The notes beneath the pieces are model-generated. The model was given only the letters and a program-made list of their open reading frames with translations, had not been told where the DNA came from and made no database searches. From Aplidium turbinatum (taxonomy: Eukaryota; Chordata; Ascidiacea; Aplousobranchia; Polyclinidae): a stretch of DNA of 64,000 bases. Shown in pieces: positions 18,776 through 30,600 of the stretch (positions are counted from its first letter, which is position 1; every line of letters begins with the position of its first letter). The translations under genes were made by a program, and so were the position numbers. The stretch lies in NCBI GenBank assembly GCA_918807975.1, contig OU964934.1, positions 3,720,001-3,784,000 of the forward strand, given 5' to 3'.

Positions 18776-21700
18776 TAGGGTGGATCAAAAAAAAAGAATT
18801 TTTGGGTTCAGCTTAGTGCATCTGCCAAAAGTTGCAGTTTGGGCTATCTTTTGCATTGATACTTAAAAAAACATTTTTTGACCCCGTTTGACCCCTATCC
18901 AAGAGCTCTCTAGTGGCCGCCGAACCAAAATTCCTTAAATTGGCTATAATTTTTTTTCTAGTGGGTTCAGGCTAGTGGTTTTGGTGTCTATCCCCACTAA
19001 ATCAAGGCTTGTGAAGTCATTTCTGCAATCTAAAATCATCTATGGGCTAGCAAAATGACATCTGAGCCCTTTTTCAGCAAAAATGCTTAAAACAGTTGGA
19101 AATTTATGGGTTTTTTTTAGAAAAAAGGCAAAGAAAAACAAATTCATAATGCTGCTAAAGGCATTTCTGTTAGTATAATACACTGAAGCAAACATACAAA
19201 GCATACAATCTTTGAGGCATACAACGCATACAAAGCATCCAATTTGGATGAACAAATCAAAGGCAGCATTTTTGCAAAACTTCATATGGTAATTGTATGC
19301 TTTGTATGTTTGCTTCAGTGTATTATACTAACAGAAATGCCTTTAGCAGCATATTCCAATTATCCATAGCACAAAATGCATGACAACGGGTTCAGGCAAG
19401 ATCAATTTGTGAGTGTTTTGTTGCTCAGTTCACCAACTTATGGCATGCATAACTTTTTTCGTACATTTATCTTGTGCAGAACTTCCAGCCAGCATGGTTT
19501 GTTGCTTGTGTAGATCTTGTACAACTCTGTACATATGGCCTTTTTTTTCTTCAGACTTGGTTACTTTACCGGAGTGATAATTTGTTACCATTCCCAACGC
19601 TCGCTTATCTTCATCGTTTGTGACACGGAAGAAGCTGAGTTTCTGCTTGATAGAAGTAAAATTTTCATTTTGTTTCAATAGCCTTGGAGGAAAGTGCAAA
19701 AAGTCGGGGAAGGCCTCCAAGAGGGAAAATAAAGTACATGAATCTGGACCAAACAAATCTTTTAGTTGCGTCTGTGGCTGTATAATAGGCTTAAGTAACT
19801 CTTGGGATTGGGAGGTTGTTCGAGTTCGTTGATGCTGACTCCATTGATACTTAACCATGATTTGCGCAGTAGATTTTTTTTTCAATTATGGAAACTTCTT
19901 GGCTAAACAAGCTAAAGACTGCAAGTCTCTCTGCCAATTACCAAAGATGGTTGTCAAGCTTAGCCTGGAACAACTGTGCCAATGGTTTAAACTATTTAGG
20001 ATACTTGCTCGTGTTACAATCCATCATCAACATTAAATCATTGCTGAGTGACTCAACGGTCAAAGGAGCAGTGAACCATGGCTTAAAGTAGAAAATGCAA
20101 AGAAAGACTGTTAACTCTGTTATTCTTTGCAGCTGCTCATCACTACAGATTACAGAAGCTTGGATTGGCACAGTTATCTGCTTTTTTCTCTGCTCTTTTC
20201 TTTTTCTGCTTAACTTTAGTGCTGACTTCGACTTTTGGTTTCTCAACAAGGCTATCTTCAGTGTGTATATTATTTTTGTCATCCATCGAGCATGATGGTA
20301 GGTACCTGGAGCTTTCATTTTGAAGTATTTTCCATCTGGCAAAACTCCCCTAGCTGCAATTAAAAACAAGTCTCAGATTTCTCATGTAACCCCTTTATCT
20401 GAAGCATCTGAGTCTGACTGCTGTATTGAATTTAACAGGAGAGGCTATTTAAATGAAGGTTATTTAACAACTGACTTGTGAGAACTGTACTAAAAAGAAA
20501 CTGGAAATGTATTAACTAGTACTGGTTCGAAGTCGAAATCAGCACTAAAGTCAAGCAGAAAAAGAAAAGAGCAGAGAAAAAAGCAGATAACTGTGCCAAT
20601 CCAAGCTTAGCCTGCAACCTGTAGTGATGAGCAGCTGCAAAGAATAATAGAGTTAGCAGTCTTTCTTTGCATTTTCTACTTTAAGCCATGGTTCACTGCT
20701 CCTTTGACCGTTGAGTCACCCAGCAATGATTTAATGTTGATGATGGATCGTAACACGGGCAAGTATCCTAAATTGTTTAAATCATTGGCAGTAGTTGTTC
20801 CAGGCTAAGCTTGACAACCATATTTGGTACCTGGCAGAGAGACTTGTAGTCTTTAGCTTGTTTAGCCAAGAAGTTTCCATAATTGAAAAAAAAATCTGCT
20901 TCGCAAATCATGGTTAAGTATCAATGGAGTCAGCATCAATGAACTCGAACAACCTCCCAATCCAAAGAGTTACTTAAGCCTATTCTACAGCCACAGACGC
21001 AAAGTTTAAAAGATTTGTTTGGTCCAGATTCATTTACTTTATTTTCGCTCTTGGAGGTCTCTCCCGACTTTTTGCACTTTCCTCCAAGGCTAATGGAACA
21101 AAATGAAAATTTTACTTCTATCAAGCAGAAACTCAGCTTCCTCCGTGTCACAAACGATGAAGATAAGCGAGCGTTGGGAATAGTAACAAATTACCACTCC
21201 GGTAAAGTAACCAAGTCTGAAGAAAAAAAAGGCCATATGTACAGAGTTGTACAAGATCTACACAAGCAACAAACCATGCTGGCTGGAAGTTCTGCACAAG
21301 ATAAATGTACAAAAAAAGTTATGTATGCCATAAGTTGGTGAACTGAGCCACAAAATAGTAACAGACTGATTTTGCCTGAACCCGTTGTCATGCATTTTGT
21401 GTCCATTATTGTAATGCTATGGATAATTGGATGTACAAATTAAAGGCAGCATTTTTGCAAAACTTCATATGGTAATTGTTTGCTTTTATATGTTTGCTTC
21501 AGTGTATTATACTAACAGAAATGCCTTTAGCAGCATTATGAATTTGTTTTTCTTTGTCTTTTTTCTAAAAAACCCCATAAATTTCCAACTTTTTTAAGCA
21601 TTTTTGCTGAAAAAGGGCTTTGATGTCATTTTGCTAGCCCATAGATGATTTTAGATTGCAGAAATGACTTCACAAGCCTTGATTTAGTGGGGATAGACAC

Positions 21701-21907
21701 CAAAACCACTAGCCTGCACCCACCAGAAAAAAAACTATAGCCAATTTAAGGAATTTTGGTTCGGCGGCCACTAGAGAGCTCTTGGATAGGGGTCAAACGG
21801 GGTCAAAAAATGTTTTTTCAAGTACCAATGCAAAAGATAGCCCAAACTGCAACTTTTGGCAGATGCACTAAGCTGAACTCAAAAATTCATTTTTTTGATC
21901 CACCCTA
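18776..21907. mobile_element. 3.1 kb foldback DNA transposon with 8-bp target duplication
   Basis: Both ends are TAGGGTGGATCAAAAA in inverted orientation, and TTATACAG flanks the whole unit (18768-18775 and 21908-21915). The left arm (18776 to about 20239) and right arm (about 20528 to 21907) are long inverted copies, with a loop of about 290 bases. Each arm carries decayed coding sequence reading outward: minus strand 19430-19885 and 19992-20369 on the left, plus strand 21015-21341 on the right. The protein contains HHARWM, PWFTAPLTVESLSNDL and VTNDEDKRALGMV, which resemble an uncharacterised protein type I associate with transposons in invertebrates. The superfamily is not assigned; 8 bp fits hAT, P or Zisupton-like elements. 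Confidence 0.85.
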
Positions 21908-21915
21908 TTATACAG

Positions 21916-23360
21916 CTGTCGCATAATTAACGCTAATTCAACACATTGTAGAGGCTGAATTAATGTTGAAAGGATATTGATTGCTGTTTTTTTTTGTTTT
22001 CAAATAACACTTCCTTAAATGTTTCTGCTTTATGTCTCGTGTTCCTCCACTGCGTCGTACTGCTGGTGATCTTTTCGTCAGCTATTTACCGCATCTCAGA
22101 CAACAAATCAACGGTTGTTTACATTGATAAGACGGTTCATTTGCTGTCTGGGATTTTGATAATATTTTGTGAAACGTTCAAAGACATAAACCCTACGAAA
22201 AAATTACTACAAAAGAACCAATAACATTGGAAATATATTTACTTAAAATTAACTCCCCGAAGTGGGATTTGTACATTCGAGAACAAGGGTCCGTATGGTT
22301 TGTAGCCTACAGCTGCTTCTAACAGTGTGCAAGCGTTTGGTCTGGTTTGTATTGGCTACTTACGTTTGTATCCAATGATACGCCTGTGGCGATTTCAGTC
22401 TCTTGTACCTCTTCGCAACCAACCGAATGCTCTCACACTTTTTTCCAGTGATCTTTGTGGAACGAATGCTTTACTTTCCGACCGTTGGGTTTTTACAGTA
22501 TTCTTAAATATTCGGTTTCATTTAACTTTTTGACGAATTAAAATGTACATTACAAAGTGTTTCAACTGATATGAGTGATTCTCGCAGAAAGCTGAACAGT
22601 CATTTCCTTTGTCATGTTATCTGATTAGCTGTTCCTTGTGACGTCAGTACTTCGTGGCACGTCACAGTGCTTTTCAATCTCTTCGTAGTGATGTTGCTTT
22701 TCCAAATTATAGATAACCTTGTAGCCCACACCTCTGCAGCTTCAAAGCATAGGCTACTTAGAAGAGAACATGCTCAGTCCACAAGGAATAATTACATCAG
22801 TGTTCACTGGCAATATATCAAAATAATATAGTTTTAATAAATTCTCAATCATATCATTGGCTGTTTGAGTAATATCAGGAATAACATAATCATACCAAGA
22901 TGCTAGTTTTGTTATGTGTTGATATATTGGATTTATTAAAAGTTAACTTTTTACTTTTCCTCAATGGGGTGAAAAACAAAATTTCGAAACACAAGTTTGA
23001 CCTATAGCCTACTTCCCTGGTACACCGTGTTGCACTGATATGGTCCACTCGTGTGCAATCTATTGAAGCGTGAACTACTGCTCTATCGAACCTCGCTCTG
23101 TGATGGGCTGTTCAAACATTATTTTCTTGTTTTTCTTTACCCCTTTCCGGCCGCGAAATTTTTTTCCCCACGAGCTTTCTGTCTCATTGATTCTAGTCAC
23201 TCTAAAACTAAGATTTTCCGAAAGTGTTTTGAGAGATTGGTTGATTCAGATTGCGAAATAACTATTTGCCAATGAAATTCTGCAATAATAATAAAATATA
23301 AGCTCTCCCTAACCCTACTTTTTTTGAAAAGCTCTTGTGCACCGCAAAAATTAATTTAAA
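21916..23360. other. No gene recognised
   Basis: Several short open frames but no recognisable domain or splice-joined protein. A degraded palindromic MITE-like segment lies at about 21930-21965. Confidence 0.45.
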
Positions 23361-23369
23361 GAAAAGAAA

Positions 23370-23465
23370 ACGTTTGATTTCGACAGGCGTCGAACCCTCG
23401 TTCTCACGATCACTTACTAGGCAGAAGATGAAACCACTGAACCAACCGTGCCAACGAGAAAATGT
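23370..23465 (-). repeat. tRNA-like SINE head
   Basis: On the minus strand TTGGCACGGTTGGTTCAGTG resembles a tRNA 5' half with an A box, and GGGTTCGACGCC a B box, spaced as in tRNA. It is too irregular to call a functional tRNA. Confidence 0.55.
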
Positions 23466-24296
23466 TGCATTCACATGGTTTTAATACAAACTTTTACCAA
23501 AATATGTAAATGAGACAGAAATCTCGTGAGAAAAAAATTTCGCCTTCCGACCCCTAAACGTCATAAAAGTATAAGGTAGGTTTTTAGATATGCTGGTAAG
23601 TCACAAAAAGTGTTTACACAGTAGAAGCGTTTTTAAAAGAGAGAAAATGCTCAAGCTCCAGTGCACTGACATGGAATGAGACCAGATTTAGACGCAAGTT
23701 GTCAGAATTTTCTAGGGGGGGGCTGAAGCAACAATCGAAAATTCCAGGGGGTCTGCAGCCTTTTGAGCGCGCCTGGACAAGCGCACTATATTATGGAGGT
23801 GTCAAAGCCAAATATTACCAATGGGATGGTTTTTTTAAGTTTACGGCCCTAAAAATTATTCCGGGTTTAAAAGTACCGTCCTATCAACGCTACTGGTTAT
23901 AGTTCTTGATAAAAAGTGTTTTGAAAATCTTCTATAATAAAGGAATGGGACTATCCGTATTGTTTACATATTGATATAGATATAAGCTAAACACTTCCGA
24001 GTATTTCATCATGTGGTGATTCAGCTTTGTGAGCAGACAATGCTTCATACGCAGAGCTTACGTAGCAATTTGTGGGTCACCACTTTATGCCAAATAACAA
24101 CAACGCAGCTGGATCGGCTGTTTCTTCGAGCCACTTTGTTGATAGATGACGTGTCCCGCAATCTTTTCCTCTCAAGGGTTCTTTCAGCAATGATTTCATT
24201 AGCCTCAGTACGATGTCGCGAGTCAGTGCCAGTCTTAGAGTATTTCGGGCCCTGTGCGGAATATTCTTTGCGGGCCCCAATGACAATGATCCAATT

Positions 24297-24590
24297 CAGT
24301 AGCGTAGCTAGGTATTTTGAAGGGGGGGGGGGGGGGAATGGTTTGACGGTCAGCGGGCGAAGCCCGACGGCGTGATCGCTAAAGGCGACACCCAGCGGTG
24401 GGGAGTCTGGGAGACCTCTTCCAGAAAATTTTGAAAAATTGCTTTGGGGCATTCTGAGAGCATGTTCAACAAAAATTTGGGTATGAATATTACTGTAAAA
24501 TGGTGCTGTCCGGTGGCATAGCAAAAGGATAAGATCATGCTTTCTTCGGCATTTTTCGGAAATAAAGCCATGTCTCTATGTTGATCAATA
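24297..24590 (+). mobile_element. hAT-like DNA transposon fragment
   Basis: It starts CAGTAGCGTAGCTAGG and carries a run of G. The rest matches 890-1110 in inverse orientation. The far end was not located. Confidence 0.6.
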
Positions 24591-24740
24591 AAAAATCAAC
24601 CAGGTTTGGTAACTACAAAAATTTGTTGGTAGAGCTTTTGCCGCCGTAAATAGAGCTTTCGGCTTCATCAGTAGGCTACCCTTATTCAAATAGAATTAAG
24701 TTTATGCTTATAATCAAGTTTAATCTCTATGTTGAGTCTG

Positions 24741-24905
24741 GATGCAACCTATTTCGTCCCCTGAAATCCTGTAACAAAATCAAATTTCGACCTATTTCGT
24801 CCCCTGAAAAGATCGAGAGAATTTTGAAATGTTTGCGGCAACTCCGATCAGCGACTTCGGCTGTTTTTTTCTCGATCTTTTCAGGGGACGAAATGGGTTG
24901 CACTC
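24741..24905. mobile_element. 165-bp inverted-repeat element, 10-bp target duplication
   Basis: Ends carry GCAACC(T/C)ATTTCGTCCCC in inverted orientation, and GTTGAGTCTG flanks it at 24731-24740 and 24906-24915. An inner TTTCGTCCCCTGAAAAGATC is mirrored by GATCTTTTCAGGGGACG. Related to 4441-4600 and 8916-8985. Confidence 0.85.
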
Positions 24906-24915
24906 GTTGAGTCTG

Positions 24916-27677
24916 TATGTTTTCTAGTTGCTAATTCCTTTGTTGAATTTTTCCATTGGAAATGACAAAATTACTGCATTTTCTGAGTAAATTGCGAGTC
25001 CCCTAATTTGCGGACCCTGTGCGATCGCACGGTTTGCACACCCCAAAGACCAGCACTGCACGAGTGTTGGTGTGGAGGACACTCCTTTTCCCAGCCAACA
25101 AATCAACCGTTTTTCACATTGAATCAACGTCTGCAGACGTTGAATAGAGCGGATTGGACACATGCCTGGTAGCCTATGAAGATAGTGGGCTACTGCTAAT
25201 TTCCACTGAAAAGATTCCTTTTTGTTGCACTAGTTCGAGGTTTGCCTCATCAACAAATTGTTCAACTATAAGTCTGCAGAGGAAAAGCTGTTCAGAATGG
25301 ATATAGCAGTCACAAGCTATCACTCCTCGTATGCCGGCACTGCACCTGGGCACCACTTACTTTTTGTGGCATGATCCCCTTGGTGTGTTCAGTGGTGGAG
25401 TGATATCAAGAACAACCAGCTAGATCTGGGTCCAGGCTGTCACATACAATAGGCTAGTACGGTAATACACTGTACCTGCTTGTGTCAGATGACCATCACA
25501 TGAGTTCTCTAACTTTTTAGCAACATACACTTGTGATTAATTTAACTAATAAAGAAGGTCGGGGGAAAACGCAGAGAAGCGTTACTGTCGACAACAGCGA
25601 TTGATGCCACGCTTGGCCTGTTGCTAGTCATTCAGTCCAATATAGTCCGATCCTAAACTGTGGGATCCCTCCATTGGTGGAAGGCTGATGCATTCAACAG
25701 GGAGCCCAGCCACTGTGAGCACACGTTGAGCTGTCAAAGCACATTTTAAATGTAATTATTTTGCAATATTTCCATGGTCACAAAATTTACCCTCAACACC
25801 TGTATTGCAAACCTGTACCGTGTCGGTTGTATTTCACCGGCAGTTCCTCGACGCATGTCATTGTGGGGGAATTGCAATTCAAAACTAAATCATATGAAGG
25901 CATCAGTTTATTACACTCAACATCCATGCATAAACTTAGAACAAAGATGAATTACTATTGAAGACATCAAGACTTGGTTGCTACGTTGAGCACAAGCCTC
26001 TACGACGGATGCATTTCTGACAAAACAAATAAACACGACACTGTCAGCTGTTGACGTAGAGATGAACACACAATTGTGGGGTGTCCAAGGAAGCAAATCA
26101 GTCCGTTTTTACATTAATTCACCGACTGCAGACGTTGAATCAATATAAAAAAGAACCAATTTGACATCTTAGTTTGCATTGTGGCGTTCCATTGCAAGAA
26201 ATTACGTCATTTTTAACATTGATGAAATGTATGAGAAAACTGCAGTGAAAAAACTCATCAAACACTGACACGGGACGGTTGAAAGTGAAACAACAAAAGA
26301 CAAACGTTGATAACACCAAGAACAAGATAATGGATAGTGGAGTACATCACACAGCCTCACCAACTTACCAATCATTTTTGACATTGATTCAACGTCAGAA
26401 TGTAAAAAAGGCTAACCCGTTTTCACATTGATTTAACGTCTGCGGACGTTGTGCGATTGATAAGCAGGGAACAAACTTCGTCAGCCTCACACGTTTCAGT
26501 GATCATATCACATCCAGCAAGCATGAGTTGTTATTATTTATATCGTTTAAACGTCACCAGATGTTGAAACGATGTAAAAATTACAACTCTTCTTTACTGT
26601 GCAAGTAGTTATAACCGACAAATGGCACAAGTGGATAAGGGGTAATTGAAATCGTAGATTGTTATGACGTTTATGAACTGAGGTTGTGTTTACATCGTCC
26701 AGAATAACAAACTGAATAATTTACAATTCACAGACAATCAAATTAATTAATTCGTGTAATAGTTACATTGCACATACGACCACACCTAAATTAGATAACA
26801 CAAAGAAATGACATTGTGAGTACAGGTAACCAATGGCAAGCGATAAATAAACAATTTCTTGGATTTGCTAAAGAAATGCAGATGTTAAAATCGTGTGGTT
26901 TTCATTTCTGGAAAATGAAAACTCAACATTTCAATTTGTCGTCTTTATGACGTCACATTACCAATCCACCAAGCGGTTATTCAGCATAAAAGTGCCGATG
27001 AGCAAGGAAATATAAATCCCGGACAATGTTCCAGGTGGCACCTCCTGGCTAGGTAAGAGGTCGGCAACTCATCCAGGGAAGCAACATTAGACTCTTCAAA
27101 CCAGAAAATCAATCTTTTCTGAATAATTGATTCAATGTCTGCAGACGTTGTAAAGAGACTGATTTGGCTGATTGGGTTGCAAGTAAAATAGAAACCGTTT
27201 CCTGCGTGGATTTAAAATGTGATGATGTAAGAATGTAGAATATTGAAGAACGGAATTGATACACACGGCTTTGTGAGCCCAGCATCAAATTGGTGAGCTA
27301 CTGGCTAAGACGTTGTCATGCAATCAGTAGGTCAAAGGCACACATGTTGTCGGTTACACACAGCGCTATATGGACATCTAAATGTGGTCTATGAAGATCT
27401 TCTACGTCTCTTCACGTTGATAAACTGTTTGGAATGTATCAGAAAATATTTGCACAACTTTTGCATGAGAAGTCGGATGTCGACTCATGTTCCCAAACAG
27501 CAAATCAGTCCCTTTTTACATTAATTCAACGTCTGCAGGACTGATCTGCTGTCTGCGTTCCTCATAGTGATCTCGATCAGCAGAAAACATAAATCCACCG
27601 ATGGAATTTCATAAGATTGAAAAAACACGTTTAGAAACGAAAACTTGCACAATGCGTTAATCTCCGTTGAAACAACG
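24916..27677. repeat. Intergenic region with a cluster of palindromic MITEs
   Basis: Copies or halves of the ACGTCTGCAGACGT family are seen at about 25091-25150, 26090-26163, 26366-26450, 26535-26582, 27110-27170 and 27491-27541. No gene was found. The TEX2 3' UTR should run into this region from the right. Confidence 0.65.
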
Positions 27678-30600
27678 TCATGATGGAGGACGGTTGTGGT
27701 ACATCACTGGGACTGGCAGGTCATCCATGTTCGGTACGACAAGGACTTTCTATACAAAACATAATCTCGACATTAGCAGCATCATAATAATAATTAGCAG
27801 CCATGATAAAAACAAAGCAATGCTTTTGTTAAACAATAACTGGTGAACGCGTTGCCGTCATAAACAAGTCAGTAAGTCAATACTGAAAGCAATAAGTTAT
27901 CAAACTTTATTCAGAAGAATAATATTTGCCTACTAAAATAACACTAAAGCACCACAACTAAATTTAATGAGATTTTTGTTTATTGTCCACCAATTGGTCG
28001 ATGCGCGGTGTAAATTTGCCAACAGCGCATCGAAAGTCATTTCCGGGTGCACCTAGTCGGTTTCAATTTTTTGACCTGATGTTCATCATGACTGAAAATC
28101 CCTGCTCGCATTCCTACGTGGAAGGGAAAATCAGTAGGTGTGGAACAGCATGGTAAGCTAGCGTTGAATATGAAGAGGCCATACTGAGCCAAAAGTTTAT
28201 TTGAGAACATTCCTTGTAAGTGTTATTGAACATTTTATTCCTATCTATTTTTAGCATACAACTAGCATTATTCAACGTTATTTGTAGCTAAGTTATAAAA
28301 CAGTATCAAGAGTAATCATTCGACATAATTAAATCCCACTGTCCCACAGCCTTGTACGGTGTTTTAAAGCAACTGTGCTCCTTGTTGACAATTGGCATGA
28401 CGTGTATTTTGAAGATCGTATGATACGAAGCAACAAGAATAGTTACGTAACAATAAGAATAGGCTTCGGGAAAAAAAATGTTTGCAAACAAAACCAGATA
28501 AACAAAATAAAAAGTTGTGAATCCAGGTTTTAATGAAAAAACGGAAGTTACCCGCGTACCACCAGAAAAACCTTCGCGTACCACAGGTTGGGAATCCCTG
28601 CATTAGATGAATGATAAATTTGCATTAGAGAATGGAGCAGGCCCGGCATGTAGAGAACACGCTTTTAACTTTGGTCTCTGATAAATAGAGGAGGTACAGC
28701 ACGAAGATTCTTAACCGGGGGTAAACTTACCTTTTGGGAGTCAATTTTATCTATCGAAGGGGTAAATCTACTCAACCCGAAAAGATATGACAAATACCTA
28801 AAATCTGAACCAATAAAAGGGAGGTGGGGGTGAATTTGCCGCTGATTTTTCAGCAAGGTGTCAATGAGAATTGTCGGCTGCGTAGCCTAGTGGTGAGAAC
28901 GTCTGCGCGACGTTCAAAAGGACGTGGGTTCGACACCGCTCTAGAGCACGGAGCTGTGTCTCGGCAAAGACAAAATGGCAAGCCAAAATAAGGGGAGCAG
29001 CTGACTCGAAGACTATATGTCACTTCGCTGCTTCCTGTCGTCTGTTGTATCGCATCTGTGATCGCAGTGGACTGTATGTTATCGCAATGTGTGCAAACAA
29101 AAGCATGATTTTATCATTGAGTTAGGGTTAGTAAAAAGGTTGATAACCAATTATGATACAACATTTTGCTATGTTTCCAAGCTGATGTGACACCTATTAA
29201 GAAGTTTCGATGATTACTTAGTTGCTATGATGCTCACCGTGAATTCTTGTTGTAACTTGTTCTCTATCCAGTCGGTGACGTGCGTTGTCTTGACAACCCT
29301 CTCTCCAACTTTAGGGTGAGCTTTCATCAGCATGATGGGAGGCTCACGGAAGCCATACCTGCGTCGGTAACAATCACAATGTTAAGAGCAGGTTTGTCAA
29401 TACAACTCTACTTTAGCTCTAGTGTTCTATTTAAATTCAATTTTAACTTGTTACTTTAGTGATTATGAGAATCTTTATTCTCGCACCGAGAAAGCATCTT
29501 TGAGAGCTTAATCTGCGACAGTTTTCGCTTACTTGTAGTTGTAGAAGCTTTGGTCACCAAAACAAACCCATACAGAGTCGAAGCCAAAAGAACATGGCTG
29601 GTAAATCCAATTTAACTAAGCATATCCACAACATACTGTAGTTAAGCATACGTTTCTTGTTGTCCTGGCAGTGGCAGCATTGTGCCCAGTTAGTTCATTC
29701 CGGCTTTTATAAAGCACCTATACAACCGGGACGTCAAAATTTCTAGAGTCCCTTTCAGATCTTAATACTTCAAATTCTACGAGGAACTAACCAAATCCTG
29801 TCGGTGGGAGGCGGGGGGATGTTGACAACCAGTGTCCCCTTCAGTTCCAGAAGTTCCACAGTGAGAAGCATTGGTGTGTTCGAGACAGTCTCCAACTTCT
29901 TCCGGATGTAATCATTTTCAGTCGCTTTTTGGAAGTATTTTGACTTGGTGATGCTATCCACGATCCTAACCCATTTCTTAGGGGGTGCGCCGGATGTTGG
30001 AGGAGTTGCTGAGGCTGCATGAGAAGAATCAGGTCGAGTGTTTTGCCTGAAATCACAACATGGACGTTGAAATAATGTAATGTTAAATCAAAAATAAGAA
30101 AAAAATGATTTGTTGAGTTTTGGTTTAATATTTAAGAGAACAATATTAATGAAGCGAGTTTGGAAAAAGTATAAAACCATATTCACGAATTCAAAGGTCA
30201 CTCTAAATAAGCGTCACACCGATTCATGCATTAACTCAAACTAGTTCAATTGGACAGCTGCAATGACTGAACATGAGGGGACAAAATCATCATCATCATC
30301 CATTTTGCTTCAAAGAAGCCTGGTCTTCATCCCAAAACATCAGGGTCGACCAGTTGTCTACAGCGACTCCTCCATCTTTCTATTACTGGCATCTTCAATT
30401 TCCAGGTTTATTTTTGTCACGTTTCTTTCACGGTGTCATCCCACGGTTTGTTTGGCCTTCTTTTTTCCTATCGCTACCTTATTCCAGACTCGCTTTGTCA
30501 AACTGTTCTCATCCATTCGTTGAAGATGCCCAACCCATCTAGGACGATGACCACGCAAGTACTCTTCAATATTCTCAATATCAGTCTACTCCCTCAAAAC

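Noticed and set aside
23370-23465. Functional tRNA gene
   Set aside because: A and B boxes are visible but the cloverleaf arms do not pair well; it is a SINE head. The same holds for 28875-29000, 47180-47242 and 63213-63283.
24045-24524. 159-codon open frame on the minus strand
   Set aside because: It overlaps a hAT-like element with a G run and shows no domain; overlapping frames on both strands are equally long.
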